From NCBI RefSeq assembly GCF_025717045.1, contig NZ_JAOVZN010000006.1:1334424-1398423 (forward strand): a stretch of 64,000 nucleotides of DNA. Direction: 5' to 3'. The notes below the pieces were generated by a model. The model was not told where the DNA came from, did no database searches, and was given only the letters and a program-made list of their open reading frames with translations. The position numbers and the translations under genes are program-made. This stretch comes from Flavobacterium sp. SH_e (GTDB lineage Bacteria > Bacteroidota > Bacteroidia > Flavobacteriales > Flavobacteriaceae). Below, piece by piece: positions 44,431-52,890 of the stretch. Each line of letters opens with the position of its first letter. Positions within the stretch are counted from its first letter, which is position 1.

Positions 44431-47400
44431 CTAAAATTTCATTCGGTGTCTGGGTAGATTAATCTCATGACCTTGCGGATAAGGTTTTCTATGAGTAAGG
44501 CTTATATCTTCTTTAATTTGATTTTGTGTTCTGTATTGATCTTTCGAATCCATATAACGCGGATCTGGAATGAACGGCATTTTTGCCATCTTAATAATTG
44601 TGATAGTTGGAAAATGATAATCGACTTCTACATTTCCTAACAATAAATAACATCCTCCACCCTGAAAAGGGTATTTTTCGAGACTATCTGGGAAATGTGC
44701 CGTATCAAAATAAGTTCCTTCATGATCTATCCAAGTCCCAAAATACATAGCCCCTCTTTTTGTTGGAACGTGTTTTCTGGAGATTAAATACGCTAGCATT
44801 TTTACTTGTTTTTTATGATGTTTTACTAAATTTTTCGCCATAACATCACCGCGATATTTGGTCTGTAAAATATCAAAAACAGTACAAGAAATAGGAAAAC
44901 TCAGCAATTCTATTTCGTCAAAGGCATCTTCAAAAACAGAACGTTCCAAAACAGGCAGTTTATATTCTTTAACTGGTTCCTGCAAAAGTTTTAAGTTGCT
45001 GTTTTCAGGTTTAAAATTGTTCAAGAGCAAACTTGCAATTACCAAAAGCTGATTTTTAGTTTTTCCTGTAAAACGAAAAGCACCGATAAAAATTAGAGTT
45101 TTAATATTTTCAATACCTATTGGAATACGATTGATGAAGTCTTCTAACGAAATATAGTTGCCATTTTTATTTCGGTTTTCTTCAATTAAATGTGCCGTTT
45201 TCGATTCCAGACTCTGAATGTGCATAAAGCCGAGATAAATATCAGTTCCGTATAAAGTGGTCTGATATTCACTTTTATTCACACAAGGATTATGAATCGT
45301 TCCACCAGACATACGAGCTTCGTGTACATAAACTTCGGTTCTGTAAAATCCGCCCTGATTGTTAATTACTGCAGTCATAAACTCAACAGGGTAATTTACT
45401 TTCAAATACAAACTCTGATAACTTTCAACAGCATAGGAAGCTGAATGGGCTTTACAGAAGGAATAGCCTGCAAAAGATTCAATTTGGCGATAAATTTCCT
45501 GACTTAATTCTAACGGATGACCTTTTTGAGCACAACTCGCGAAGAAATTATCTTTTACTTTTTGTAAAGCTTCTAGGGATCTTCCTTTTCCAGACATGGC
45601 GCGACGCAGAATATCTCCGTCAGGAGCAGGAAGTCCGCCGTAATGTTGGGCAATTTTAATTACATCTTCCTGATATACCATAATTCCATAAGTTTCACCA
45701 AGATGTTCTCTGAAAACTTCATGAAAATATTCAAACTGGGTTGGGTTATTATGACGAAAAATATACTCTTTCATCATTCCCGATTGTGCAACGCCAGGAC
45801 GAATAATAGACGATGCAGCAACAAGAATTTTATAATTGTCGCAATTCAATCGACGCAATAGGCCACGCATCGCAGGACTTTCAATATAAAAACAGCCAAT
45901 TGTATGTCCTTTTGCTAGATAAGAATTGCAAACTGCTTCGTCTTTAGAAAGGGAAGTATCACGAATATTAACTTTTATACCTCGATTTTTTTCAATCAGT
46001 TTTACACTGTCATCAATATGCCCGATACCGCGCTGACTCAGAATATCGAATTTTTCAAAACCAATTTCTTCTGCAATGTGCATATCAAATAATACGATTG
46101 GAAAACCTTTTGGAGGCATTTCCAAAGGCGTGTAATTGGTAATTGGTTCTTCAGAAATTAGAATTCCACACGCATGCATACTGCGTTGATTTGGATATTT
46201 TTCAAGCAACATTCCATATTGCTGAACCATTTTTACAATCTTATTGGTTTCATGTAAAGCCATTGGATTTTTAGCCAACATATCGAGTTCTTCTTTTGGA
46301 AGTCCAAAAACTTTACCGACTTCTCTGAAAATAGATCGATATTTGAATTCTACATTCGTCCCGCAAAAAGCAACATGATTTTTGCCGTATTTCTCGAAGA
46401 TATATTCTAAAATTATATTGCGTTCTTGCCAGCTCCAATCGATGTCAAAATCTGGCGGAGTTTTACGGTTTAGATTTAAAAAACGTTCAAAATATAAGTC
46501 TAATTCGATCGGGCAGATATCGGTAATTCCGAGGCAGTATGCAATTATACTGTTGGCACCACTGCCACGTCCAATGTGCATAAATCCTTGACTGTTGCTG
46601 TACTGAATAATATCCCAAGTAATTAAAAAATAACCGCTGAATTCTAATTCATCAATAACTTTTAATTCTTTTTCTACACGTTTTTGTGCCTCCAGATTTG
46701 CGTTTCCGTATCTTTTTTCAAATCCTTCCCAAGCTAATTCGGTTAGTTTTTCTAAATCTTCCTGACGGCTTTCGGTATAAAATTTTTTGTTTTTAGGACT
46801 TTTAAAATCATATTCAAAATTACAAGCATCAATGATTTTCTGTGTGTTGATTATAATTTCAGGATATTTTTCATAAAAAGGCAAAAGAGATTCTAGAGGC
46901 TGCATGACATCAGAAATTTTGCAATAATCAGATTCTGTGAGTTTAGATAAAATAATATTTGTATCAATAGCACGAAGAATTTTATGCAGGTTGTATTCTG
47001 TTTTGGTTCTAAAAGTTACAGGCTGTAAAATCACCATTTTGGAGATTTTAGTTTTATGTTTTGAAGTCAGAAGACCAGAAACTTCTTCAGGACGAACTCC
47101 GATAAATTCATTTTCATGAAGTGTTTCGGGAGCATTTTCTAAAGTATAAATCACAAAAACCGATTTGAATTTTGGAGCACGCAATGGCAGTGTTTCTCCA
47201 CTGAAATTATGATCAGTTAAAAAAATATTCATTTCTGCTAAGCCTTCTGCATTTTTCGCCAAACCAATATATCGGAATTCATGATGGAATCGAAATTCCA
47301 TTCCAACCAAAGGTTTAATTTCTTTTTCGTGACACGCTTTTATAAAATCGTAAATTCCGGTAACGGTATTAATATCTGTTAATGCCATTGCATTTATACC

Positions 47401-47484
47401 GCACGAAACAGCTTCGTCAATCAATTCTTTAAGTGGAATTGTGCCGTAGCGCAGAGAATGATAAGAATGACAATTCAGATACAT
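44431..47484 (-). CDS. dnaE2: Error-prone DNA polymerase III alpha subunit, DnaE2 type, 1017 aa
   Basis: A C-family polymerase much shorter than replicative DnaE. The N-terminal PHP domain (NCHSYHSLRYGTIPLKELI) has Asn-Cys-His where the metal-binding His-x-His of active PHP domains would be, so PHP proofreading is probably lost. The catalytic aspartates are in PDFDIDWSWQERN near residue 345; the palm and fingers follow with GRGSGANSIIAYCLGI and SFCKAHSASYAVESYQSLYL. DnaE2 extends past lesions together with a Y-family polymerase. It starts two bases after the dinB stop, so they are translated together. Confidence 0.93.
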   Translation of the reverse strand: MYLNCHSYHSLRYGTIPLKELIDEAVSCGINAMALTDINTVTGIYDFIKACHEKEIKPLVGMEFRFHHEFRYIGLAKNAEGLAEMNIFLTDHNFSGETLPLRAPKFKSVFVIYTLENAPETLHENEFIGVRPEEVSGLLTSKHKTKISKMVILQPVTFRTKTEYNLHKILRAIDTNIILSKLTESDYCKISDVMQPLESLLPFYEKYPEIIINTQKIIDACNFEYDFKSPKNKKFYTESRQEDLEKLTELAWEGFEKRYGNANLEAQKRVEKELKVIDELEFSGYFLITWDIIQYSNSQGFMHIGRGSGANSIIAYCLGITDICPIELDLYFERFLNLNRKTPPDFDIDWSWQERNIILEYIFEKYGKNHVAFCGTNVEFKYRSIFREVGKVFGLPKEELDMLAKNPMALHETNKIVKMVQQYGMLLEKYPNQRSMHACGILISEEPITNYTPLEMPPKGFPIVLFDMHIAEEIGFEKFDILSQRGIGHIDDSVKLIEKNRGIKVNIRDTSLSKDEAVCNSYLAKGHTIGCFYIESPAMRGLLRRLNCDNYKILVAASSIIRPGVAQSGMMKEYIFRHNNPTQFEYFHEVFREHLGETYGIMVYQEDVIKIAQHYGGLPAPDGDILRRAMSGKGRSLEALQKVKDNFFASCAQKGHPLELSQEIYRQIESFAGYSFCKAHSASYAVESYQSLYLKVNYPVEFMTAVINNQGGFYRTEVYVHEARMSGGTIHNPCVNKSEYQTTLYGTDIYLGFMHIQSLESKTAHLIEENRNKNGNYISLEDFINRIPIGIENIKTLIFIGAFRFTGKTKNQLLVIASLLLNNFKPENSNLKLLQEPVKEYKLPVLERSVFEDAFDEIELLSFPISCTVFDILQTKYRGDVMAKNLVKHHKKQVKMLAYLISRKHVPTKRGAMYFGTWIDHEGTYFDTAHFPDSLEKYPFQGGGCYLLLGNVEVDYHFPTITIIKMAKMPFIPDPRYMDSKDQYRTQNQIKEDISLTHRKPYPQGHEINLPRHRMKF

Positions 47485-47486
47485 GA

Positions 47487-48668
47487 TTATTTGATACGTT
47501 TTAAAATTTCGTCTTTAGTATTTGGCTTAAAATGAGCTCCTGCGCAACGCATTACGGCATCAAAGCCATAGCGTTTTTTCATTTTATCCATTGCCTCATA
47601 TAGAGAAAGCATTTCCTGAGTATCTTCAAAAAGATCAATTTGATAAGTTCCTCTAACTAATCCGCTAAAGCGAACGCCAATTAGGCGCAGACGCATACGA
47701 CGCTGATAGACTTTTTCAAAAAGCTCTATTACATTTTTGGTTAAAACATGATCGGCTGAAGTATAAGCTACTCGGCATTGTTTTGTTTCGGTATCAAAAT
47801 TGGCATAACGTATCTTTACTGTCACCGTTGAGGTTAGCCATTGTTCGGCACGAAGTTGAAAAGCCAGTTTTTCGACCATTCCTAATAATATTCTTCTAAG
47901 TTTTGCAAGATCAATCGTGTCTTGTGAAAAAGTCGTTTCTGTAGAAATTGATTTTCTTTCGGTATAAGGTTCAACAGGTGTGTGGTCAATTCCGTGTGCT
48001 TTTTTCCAAAGTTCCAAGCCATTTTTGCCAATCATTTGCTGTAAAACTTCAGCAGGCATTTCGGCTAAAGTTTGAATTTTACGAACACCGATTCTGGATA
48101 AAAGCTGAAAAGTAACAGGACCAACCATTGGTATTTTCTGAATCGAAAGCGGATTTAAAAAATCCTGTACGCCTTGTTCTGGGATTTCAAGATTTCCCGT
48201 CGGTTTGCCTTCTCCAGTCGCAATTTTAGAAACAGTTTTATTAATAGATAAAGAAAAACTAATTGGCAGTCCGGTTTCTTTAATGACTTTCTGCGCCAAT
48301 TCATTTGTCCATTTATAACTTCCGTGAAATTTATCCATTCCGGTAATGTCCATATAAAATTCATCGATACTCGCTTTTTCTAAAACGGGTGCTTTTTCTT
48401 GAAGAATTTCAGTAACATCATGAGATAATTGCGAATACAATTCCATGTCTCCTTTCATGACTTTTGCATCTGGGCAAAGTTTCAAAGCCATACGAATCGG
48501 CATAGCAGAACGGACTCCAAATTTGCGAGCTTCATAAGAACAAGAAGCTACAACACCACGGTCTCCTCCTCCTACAATAAGCGGAATTCCGTTAAGTTCA
48601 GAGTTAGTGCGTCTTTCGCAGGATACAAAAAAGGTATCCAGATCCATATGTACAATTGCCCGTGCCAT
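47487..48668 (-). CDS. dinB: Y-family DNA polymerase IV (DinB), 393 aa
   Basis: Translesion polymerase. I start at the ATG at 48668 (MARAIVHMDLDTFFVSCERR), which follows AAAGGAAAA; a start further up would overlap the divergent promoter region. Catalytic residues are in HMDLDTFF and EKASIDEFYMDITGMD; the little-finger domain ends GVRFSGLVRGTYQIDLF. No canonical beta-clamp peptide is obvious at the very end. First gene of the dinB-dnaE2 transcript, divergent from the S24 repressor. Confidence 0.93.
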   Translation of the reverse strand: MARAIVHMDLDTFFVSCERRTNSELNGIPLIVGGGDRGVVASCSYEARKFGVRSAMPIRMALKLCPDAKVMKGDMELYSQLSHDVTEILQEKAPVLEKASIDEFYMDITGMDKFHGSYKWTNELAQKVIKETGLPISFSLSINKTVSKIATGEGKPTGNLEIPEQGVQDFLNPLSIQKIPMVGPVTFQLLSRIGVRKIQTLAEMPAEVLQQMIGKNGLELWKKAHGIDHTPVEPYTERKSISTETTFSQDTIDLAKLRRILLGMVEKLAFQLRAEQWLTSTVTVKIRYANFDTETKQCRVAYTSADHVLTKNVIELFEKVYQRRMRLRLIGVRFSGLVRGTYQIDLFEDTQEMLSLYEAMDKMKKRYGFDAVMRCAGAHFKPNTKDEILKRIK

Positions 48669-48757
48669 TTTTCCTTTTGTTTTTGTATGAAACAAAATTA
48701 GTACAGGTGGTAACAATTTTTAGTATATTTGCTGTTCCAAATTATAACAAATTAATT
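48669..48757. promoter_or_regulatory. Divergent promoter/operator region between dinB and the S24 repressor
   Basis: Two -7 boxes face away from each other: TATATTTG (48724-48731, plus strand, for the repressor) and TAATTTTG (48700-48693, minus strand, for dinB). Between and beside them are two similar words, GTAACAATTTT (48710-48720) and ATAACAAATTA, possible operator half-sites. Any protein bound in these 89 bases would affect both genes. Confidence 0.6.
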
Positions 48758-49531
48758 ATGTCCTTATTTTCAGACAACATCAGAGCGTTAAGGGTTAAGC
48801 ATAAAATATCACAGGAGAAATTAGCTGAAAACCTTAGCATTACCAGAGGAAGATACGTGAAATACGAAGACGGAACTTCAGAAGCACCGTATGATATCCT
48901 AAAGAAGATTGCATTATATTTTCATATGAGTATTGACTTGATATTATCTGTCGATATCCGTAAAATTGATGTGCAAAATTTGATACAACTAGAAGGCAAT
49001 CGACTCATTTTACCAATTCAGGTGGATAGTTTTGGAGAAAATTATATCGAAATTGTATCTCAAAAAGCAAAAGCAGGTTATCTAAACGGATATGCCGATC
49101 CAGAATATATTGAAAGTTTACAGCAGATTACACTTCCATTTTTAGGTCCTGGAAAACACCGCGGATTTCCCGTTGAAGGCGATTCAATGCCTCCACACGA
49201 AGATGGTTCCATTATTATTGGCCGTTATGTGGAAAAGTTGGGAGAGGTTATGGATGGCAAAACCTATATTTTGATTACTAAGAATGAAGGAATAGTGTAT
49301 AAACGTCTCAATAAAAATAAAAAGAATAGTTTGGTTTTAGAATCTGATAACAGTTTTTATCCAAATTATGAAGTGAAAGCTTCTGAAATTTTGGAAATTT
49401 GGGAATACGAATGTAACATCGGACGTTCGGATAAAAAACAAGAAACAACGGAAACTGGAGCGATGAAAGATTTGCTTTTAGAATTGAAACGTGAAGTTCG
49501 AGAGATTAAGAATAATACTTCGAATACATAA
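48758..49531 (+). CDS. XRE-family repressor with S24 (LexA/UmuD-like) peptidase domain, 257 aa
   Basis: I start at the ATG at 48758 (MSLFSDNIRALRVKH). An N-terminal Cro/CI-type HTH (KISQEKLAENLSITRGRYVK YEDG region, residues 8-60) is joined to a C-terminal S24 serine peptidase: Ser143 in VEGDSMPP and Lys182 in IVYKRL form the dyad, and Ala106-Gly107 in QKAKAGYLNGY is placed like the LexA/CI self-cleavage site. It is likely a DNA-damage-cleavable repressor of itself and of the divergent dinB-dnaE2 genes. Functionally it would replace LexA, but its HTH is phage-repressor-like. Confidence 0.9.
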   Translation: MSLFSDNIRALRVKHKISQEKLAENLSITRGRYVKYEDGTSEAPYDILKKIALYFHMSIDLILSVDIRKIDVQNLIQLEGNRLILPIQVDSFGENYIEIVSQKAKAGYLNGYADPEYIESLQQITLPFLGPGKHRGFPVEGDSMPPHEDGSIIIGRYVEKLGEVMDGKTYILITKNEGIVYKRLNKNKKNSLVLESDNSFYPNYEVKASEILEIWEYECNIGRSDKKQETTETGAMKDLLLELKREVREIKNNTSNT

Positions 49532-49537
49532 AAAAAG

Positions 49538-49617
49538 TTTTGCCGCAAAGGCGCCAAGACACAAAGCTATTCAAAAAAACTAAAAAAAATTTGTGTCTTA
49601 GTGCCTTCGTGGCAAAA
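49538..49617. repeat. Octamer-phased hairpin repeat (GCCACGAAGGC family)
   Basis: Arms of 28 bases (49538-49565 and 49590-49617) pair with two G-U pairs and two mismatches. Each arm is made of 8-base units: GCCGCAAA GGCGCCAA GACACAAA, and TTTGTGTC TTAGTGCC TTCGTGGC. A second copy lies at 54016-54154. It occupies the gap between two converging genes and could also stop transcription. Confidence 0.8.
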
Positions 49618-49622
49618 AAAAT

Positions 49623-50384
49623 CTAAAAGACCTTCGCAAAACTCAACCCATATTGCTGTCCATTATAAAAAGGCATAATCATAGAAGTCGATTTGTTTTC
49701 AGAATCTGACTTAAATAATTTTTTTGTGATATACGGATTAATCCAATACGCAATTTTGGTACTTAAAATCCCGATTCCCGCTCCAGCAGCAACATCTGTC
49801 AGCCAATGGCGATTGTTATAAATTCTAAATAATCCCGTTCCTGTAGCTACGGCATAACCTGCAATTCCGTACCAAATGGATTTGTCTTTATATTCTTGAT
49901 ATAAAAATTCGGCGCCCATAAATGCCGTTGCAGTATGTCCAGAAGGGAACGAGTTATTCGAACTTCCGTCAGGTCTTTCTACATGTGAAATCGATTTTAA
50001 TCCCAAAACTGTTGTCGCCATAATCGCATACGAAGTCACCAATATGACCGAACGATCACGCATATTATTTTTGCCTTTTACGCCAAAAGCATTCAACGCA
50101 TAAACAGATGCGGCAGGTACATATTGAGAGAAATCGTCAATTGTGATTTTTTCGTCAATATCTTCAGTTACTTCTTTTTTAATTTGAGAGTTGAAACTCA
50201 GAAGCTGATCACTTTCTAGACCAATAACACCATAACCAATTAAAACAGATGGAATTATTAATTGTTTGTAATTGAATTTTAAATGATTGGATGTACTGTC
50301 AATTTTTGCAATCGAATCATTTTGCTGTGCATTCACAGAAAATAATTCGAATAGAAATACAAGGAAAATCGTTTTGCGGAACAT
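49623..50384 (-). CDS. PAP2-family phosphatase, 253 aa
   Basis: Membrane-associated or periplasmic lipid phosphatase. A signal peptide (1-19, ending VNAQQND) is followed by the three PAP2 motifs: KSISHVERPDGS, SFPSGHTATAF, and GLFRIYNNRHWLTDV with the catalytic His. Possible substrates are undecaprenyl pyrophosphate or lipid A phosphate groups; no neighbour decides between them. Confidence 0.9.
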   Translation of the reverse strand: MFRKTIFLVFLFELFSVNAQQNDSIAKIDSTSNHLKFNYKQLIIPSVLIGYGVIGLESDQLLSFNSQIKKEVTEDIDEKITIDDFSQYVPAASVYALNAFGVKGKNNMRDRSVILVTSYAIMATTVLGLKSISHVERPDGSSNNSFPSGHTATAFMGAEFLYQEYKDKSIWYGIAGYAVATGTGLFRIYNNRHWLTDVAAGAGIGILSTKIAYWINPYITKKLFKSDSENKSTSMIMPFYNGQQYGLSFAKVF

Positions 50385-50517
50385 TGTTTTTGCAGTTATA
50401 TTTACAATAGTAACGAATGTTTCAAGCTGGTATTTTTCTCTTAATTGAACCTTAAGCGAACTTTAATTTATTGGTTTTAAATAGGGTAATTGTATTAAGA
50501 TTGGCTAAATAGAAGTC

Positions 50518-50817
50518 TTATTTTATTTTCCTTTTTTCAGGATTTTGACGATTGTCCCAAAAAGATAATATTTCTATTTGATTGTTATTAATCTCATAAA
50601 AAATTAAGTAGATTTTCATTGGAATAACACGAGTGATTTTATTGAAAGTAAGTCTTCCTATAAACTCATTATTAGAAAGAGTTTCTAATAAATCTTCAAC
50701 CTCTTCAAGAATTTTTAAGCTGTAAGCAGAATTTCCATTCTTGAAAACATAAAACTCAAGAACATTAGAAAATTCAAGTTTAGCAAGATCAGACCAGATT
50801 ATTTCTTTTTTAGCCAT
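50518..50817 (-). CDS. ParE/RelE-type toxin, 99 aa
   Basis: Typical RelE/ParE fold by sequence: IIWSDLAKLEFSNVLEFY, helix AYSLKILEEVEDLLETLSN, NEFIGR, and the strands KIYLIFYEINNNQIEILSFW ending DNRQNPEK. Toxins of this family act on ribosome-bound mRNA (RelE) or DNA gyrase (ParE); the DNRQNP ending leans to ParE-like. It overlaps the antitoxin gene by 19 bases, as expected for a coupled pair. Confidence 0.88.
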   Translation of the reverse strand: MAKKEIIWSDLAKLEFSNVLEFYVFKNGNSAYSLKILEEVEDLLETLSNNEFIGRLTFNKITRVIPMKIYLIFYEINNNQIEILSFWDNRQNPEKRKIK

Positions 50818-51035
50818 TCTCTCATTTCTGAAATTACATCTTCATTTTTATGAAACTCGCCATTTTTTATTTGACTTCTGCTTGTTTCAATAGAAGATTG
50901 CTGTTCAAGATTTAATTCGTATAAAGATTGTTCAGAAGAATCAAAAATAGTTTGAAGTGCTTTTAAAAAGTTCATGTCTTTAGAATCTCTAATTCTTGAG
51001 ATTAAATTTTCTTTTATTTGCGCTGTCATGTCCAT
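50799..51035 (-). CDS. Antitoxin of the ParE/RelE pair, 78 aa
   Basis: Small charged helical protein upstream of and overlapping the toxin gene. The ending QIKNGEFHKNEDVISEMREW is typical of Bacteroidetes antitoxins whose C terminus wraps the toxin. No clear DNA-binding fold is visible, so autoregulation is uncertain. The start may be at the Met two codons in (51029). Confidence 0.82.
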   Translation of the reverse strand: MDMTAQIKENLISRIRDSKDMNFLKALQTIFDSSEQSLYELNLEQQSSIETSRSQIKNGEFHKNEDVISEMREWLKKK

Positions 51036-51094
51036 ATCAAATTCTTTTTAATACTCAAAATTAAAGATTTATTTTCAAAATACAGTTAAATCAT

Positions 51095-52810
51095 TTATAC
51101 TTTTAACGAAAACCAAAACGTACTTCCCAATCCCAAATTACTTTCAACTCCAACACTTCCATTTTGAGCTTCAATAAATTCTTTACTAATAGCCAAACCT
51201 AGTCCTGTTCCCGATTTCTGACTTCCTGGAACTTGAAAATATTTATCAAAAACCCTGTCTTTATATCTTGTGTCAATTCCTTTTCCAGTGTCGATAACCT
51301 GAAAAACCATCTGATTATTTTCTTCTTTTAGTTTAATGAGAATTGTACTTTTTTCCGAAGAATAGCGAATTGCATTCGATAAATAATTAATCAAAACCCA
51401 GCCTGTTTTTTCGGCATCGGCTTTTACGTTTTTGAGATTTTCATCGGCATCAACAACCAACTGAATCTGTTTTTGATCGGCTTGAACTTTTACAGCTTCT
51501 ACAGCATATTTTACAATTTCGTGCGGATTGCTTTTGCCAATATTCAGCTGAATATTTCCAGTTTCCAATTGTGATAAATTCAGCAATTCGCCTGTAATTT
51601 TCAACAGTCGCTGACTGTCATCTTTTATGCTTTCAACCAATTGTTTCTGATCGTCGTTCATATCGCCTGTTTTGGCATTTTCAAGCAATTGGAGACTTAA
51701 TTTTATAGACGCAATCGGAGTTTTTAATTCGTGCGAAACGGTGGCAATAAAATTGGTTTTAGCAAAATCCAATTCTTTAAAAAGCGTAATATTTCGCAAA
51801 ATAATCACATCACCAATATTAATTTCTTTTTCTTCGCCAGTTGGTGTTATCGTAATATTGTGAATCTCTTTTTCGAAATAACTTTCTTTTCCGTGAGCAA
51901 AAATTTTGAGAGGCTGTTTTTTCGGAGTTTCACTTTCTTTCAAAATCAAAGAACGCATCAAATCATTAGAAACAGCTAATTCAGATGCCGGCTTTCCAAT
52001 AATATCTTCCGATTTTAAACCAATAATTTTCAGTGCTTCATCATTCACAAACAAAACAATTCCTTCATTATCCAAACCAATAATCGGATCATTCATATTA
52101 TTGATAAGCGTTTCGAGACGTTTCTTTTCAAAAAAGAGTTTGTACAAATTGCTGTCGTTATATTCCTGCAGTTTCTGCGCCATCGTGTTAAACGATTTTG
52201 CCAAATCGCCAAACTCGCTGTGACTCGTAAAATGAACTCTTTCAGAATAATTTTTATTTGCAATTTCCTTGATACTCAGCGTCAATTCTTTTATAGGATT
52301 TGCAATATTATTCGGCAGATTAACCAGCAAATTAAAAGCAATTAAAAAGCATAAAGTTCCCACAATGGCGATCCATAAATTGGCATTTTCGGCAGTATGT
52401 TTGGCAATGTCGCTTTTCTGCTTTATGGCATCGAGATTCAGCTTCATAATAGCAAAAATATCCTGTCTGATCTGTGCTTTTAATCTCTCATTTGAACCAT
52501 TTTTTTCTAAAAGAGCGAAGTTTTTTTCAAGATTCGCCGTAGCTTCTTTTTCTCCTGGTTCGGTAACATTTTGCGTTTGTTTTTCAAGATATTCCTTGAA
52601 AACATGAATCTTATTGTCGTCATTCATTTTAATTTCATCCAAAGACAAAATCATATTTCGGGAATATTCCAGCGTATTATAATTTGCTTTCAGAATATTC
52701 TCTGTATCTGCTTTGATCAAAAAAACAGAATATCCGCTAACCAGCGAAAGTATAATGATCATTAAAAATAACAATCCAACACCCAGATTCAATTTGGTTT
52801 TAATTCTCAT
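51095..52810 (-). CDS. Sensor histidine kinase of the Kdp locus (HAMP-PAS-HisKA), 571 aa
   Basis: Helix 1 (about 8-32), a periplasmic helical region, helix 2 (about 146-166), a HAMP domain (NPIKELTLSIKEIA on), a PAS domain near 230-350 (NMNDPIIGLDNEGIVLFVND), then HisKA with H360 in ATVSHELKTPIAS and HATPase with NYLSNAIRYS, DTGKGID and GTGLGLAISKEF. It lies right after the truncated KdpD gene, suggesting the canonical KdpD kinase half is replaced by this separate protein. It probably phosphorylates the NtrC-type regulator at the other end of the locus. Confidence 0.9.
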   Translation of the reverse strand: MRIKTKLNLGVGLLFLMIIILSLVSGYSVFLIKADTENILKANYNTLEYSRNMILSLDEIKMNDDNKIHVFKEYLEKQTQNVTEPGEKEATANLEKNFALLEKNGSNERLKAQIRQDIFAIMKLNLDAIKQKSDIAKHTAENANLWIAIVGTLCFLIAFNLLVNLPNNIANPIKELTLSIKEIANKNYSERVHFTSHSEFGDLAKSFNTMAQKLQEYNDSNLYKLFFEKKRLETLINNMNDPIIGLDNEGIVLFVNDEALKIIGLKSEDIIGKPASELAVSNDLMRSLILKESETPKKQPLKIFAHGKESYFEKEIHNITITPTGEEKEINIGDVIILRNITLFKELDFAKTNFIATVSHELKTPIASIKLSLQLLENAKTGDMNDDQKQLVESIKDDSQRLLKITGELLNLSQLETGNIQLNIGKSNPHEIVKYAVEAVKVQADQKQIQLVVDADENLKNVKADAEKTGWVLINYLSNAIRYSSEKSTILIKLKEENNQMVFQVIDTGKGIDTRYKDRVFDKYFQVPGSQKSGTGLGLAISKEFIEAQNGSVGVESNLGLGSTFWFSLKV

Positions 52811-52818
52811 ATTTTATT

Positions 52819-52890
52819 TTTTATGTAAAATGCTATTTGTAAAATGTGAAATGAATAGCAACCTCTTACATCTCACATAAAACATTTCAC
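52819..52890 (-). repeat. Inverted repeat between kdpD-N and kinase genes
   Basis: TTTTATGT (52819-52826) pairs with ACATAAAA (52875-52882), and GTGAAATG (52846-52853) with CATTTCAC (52883-52890), so alternative folds exist. The right arm reaches into the last codons of kdpD. Words resemble those at 60369-60458. Confidence 0.5.

Noticed and set aside
48669..48716. Upstream start for dinB
   Set aside because: The residues do not match DinB proteins and would overlap the divergent promoters; MARAIVHMDLD at 48668 fits the family.
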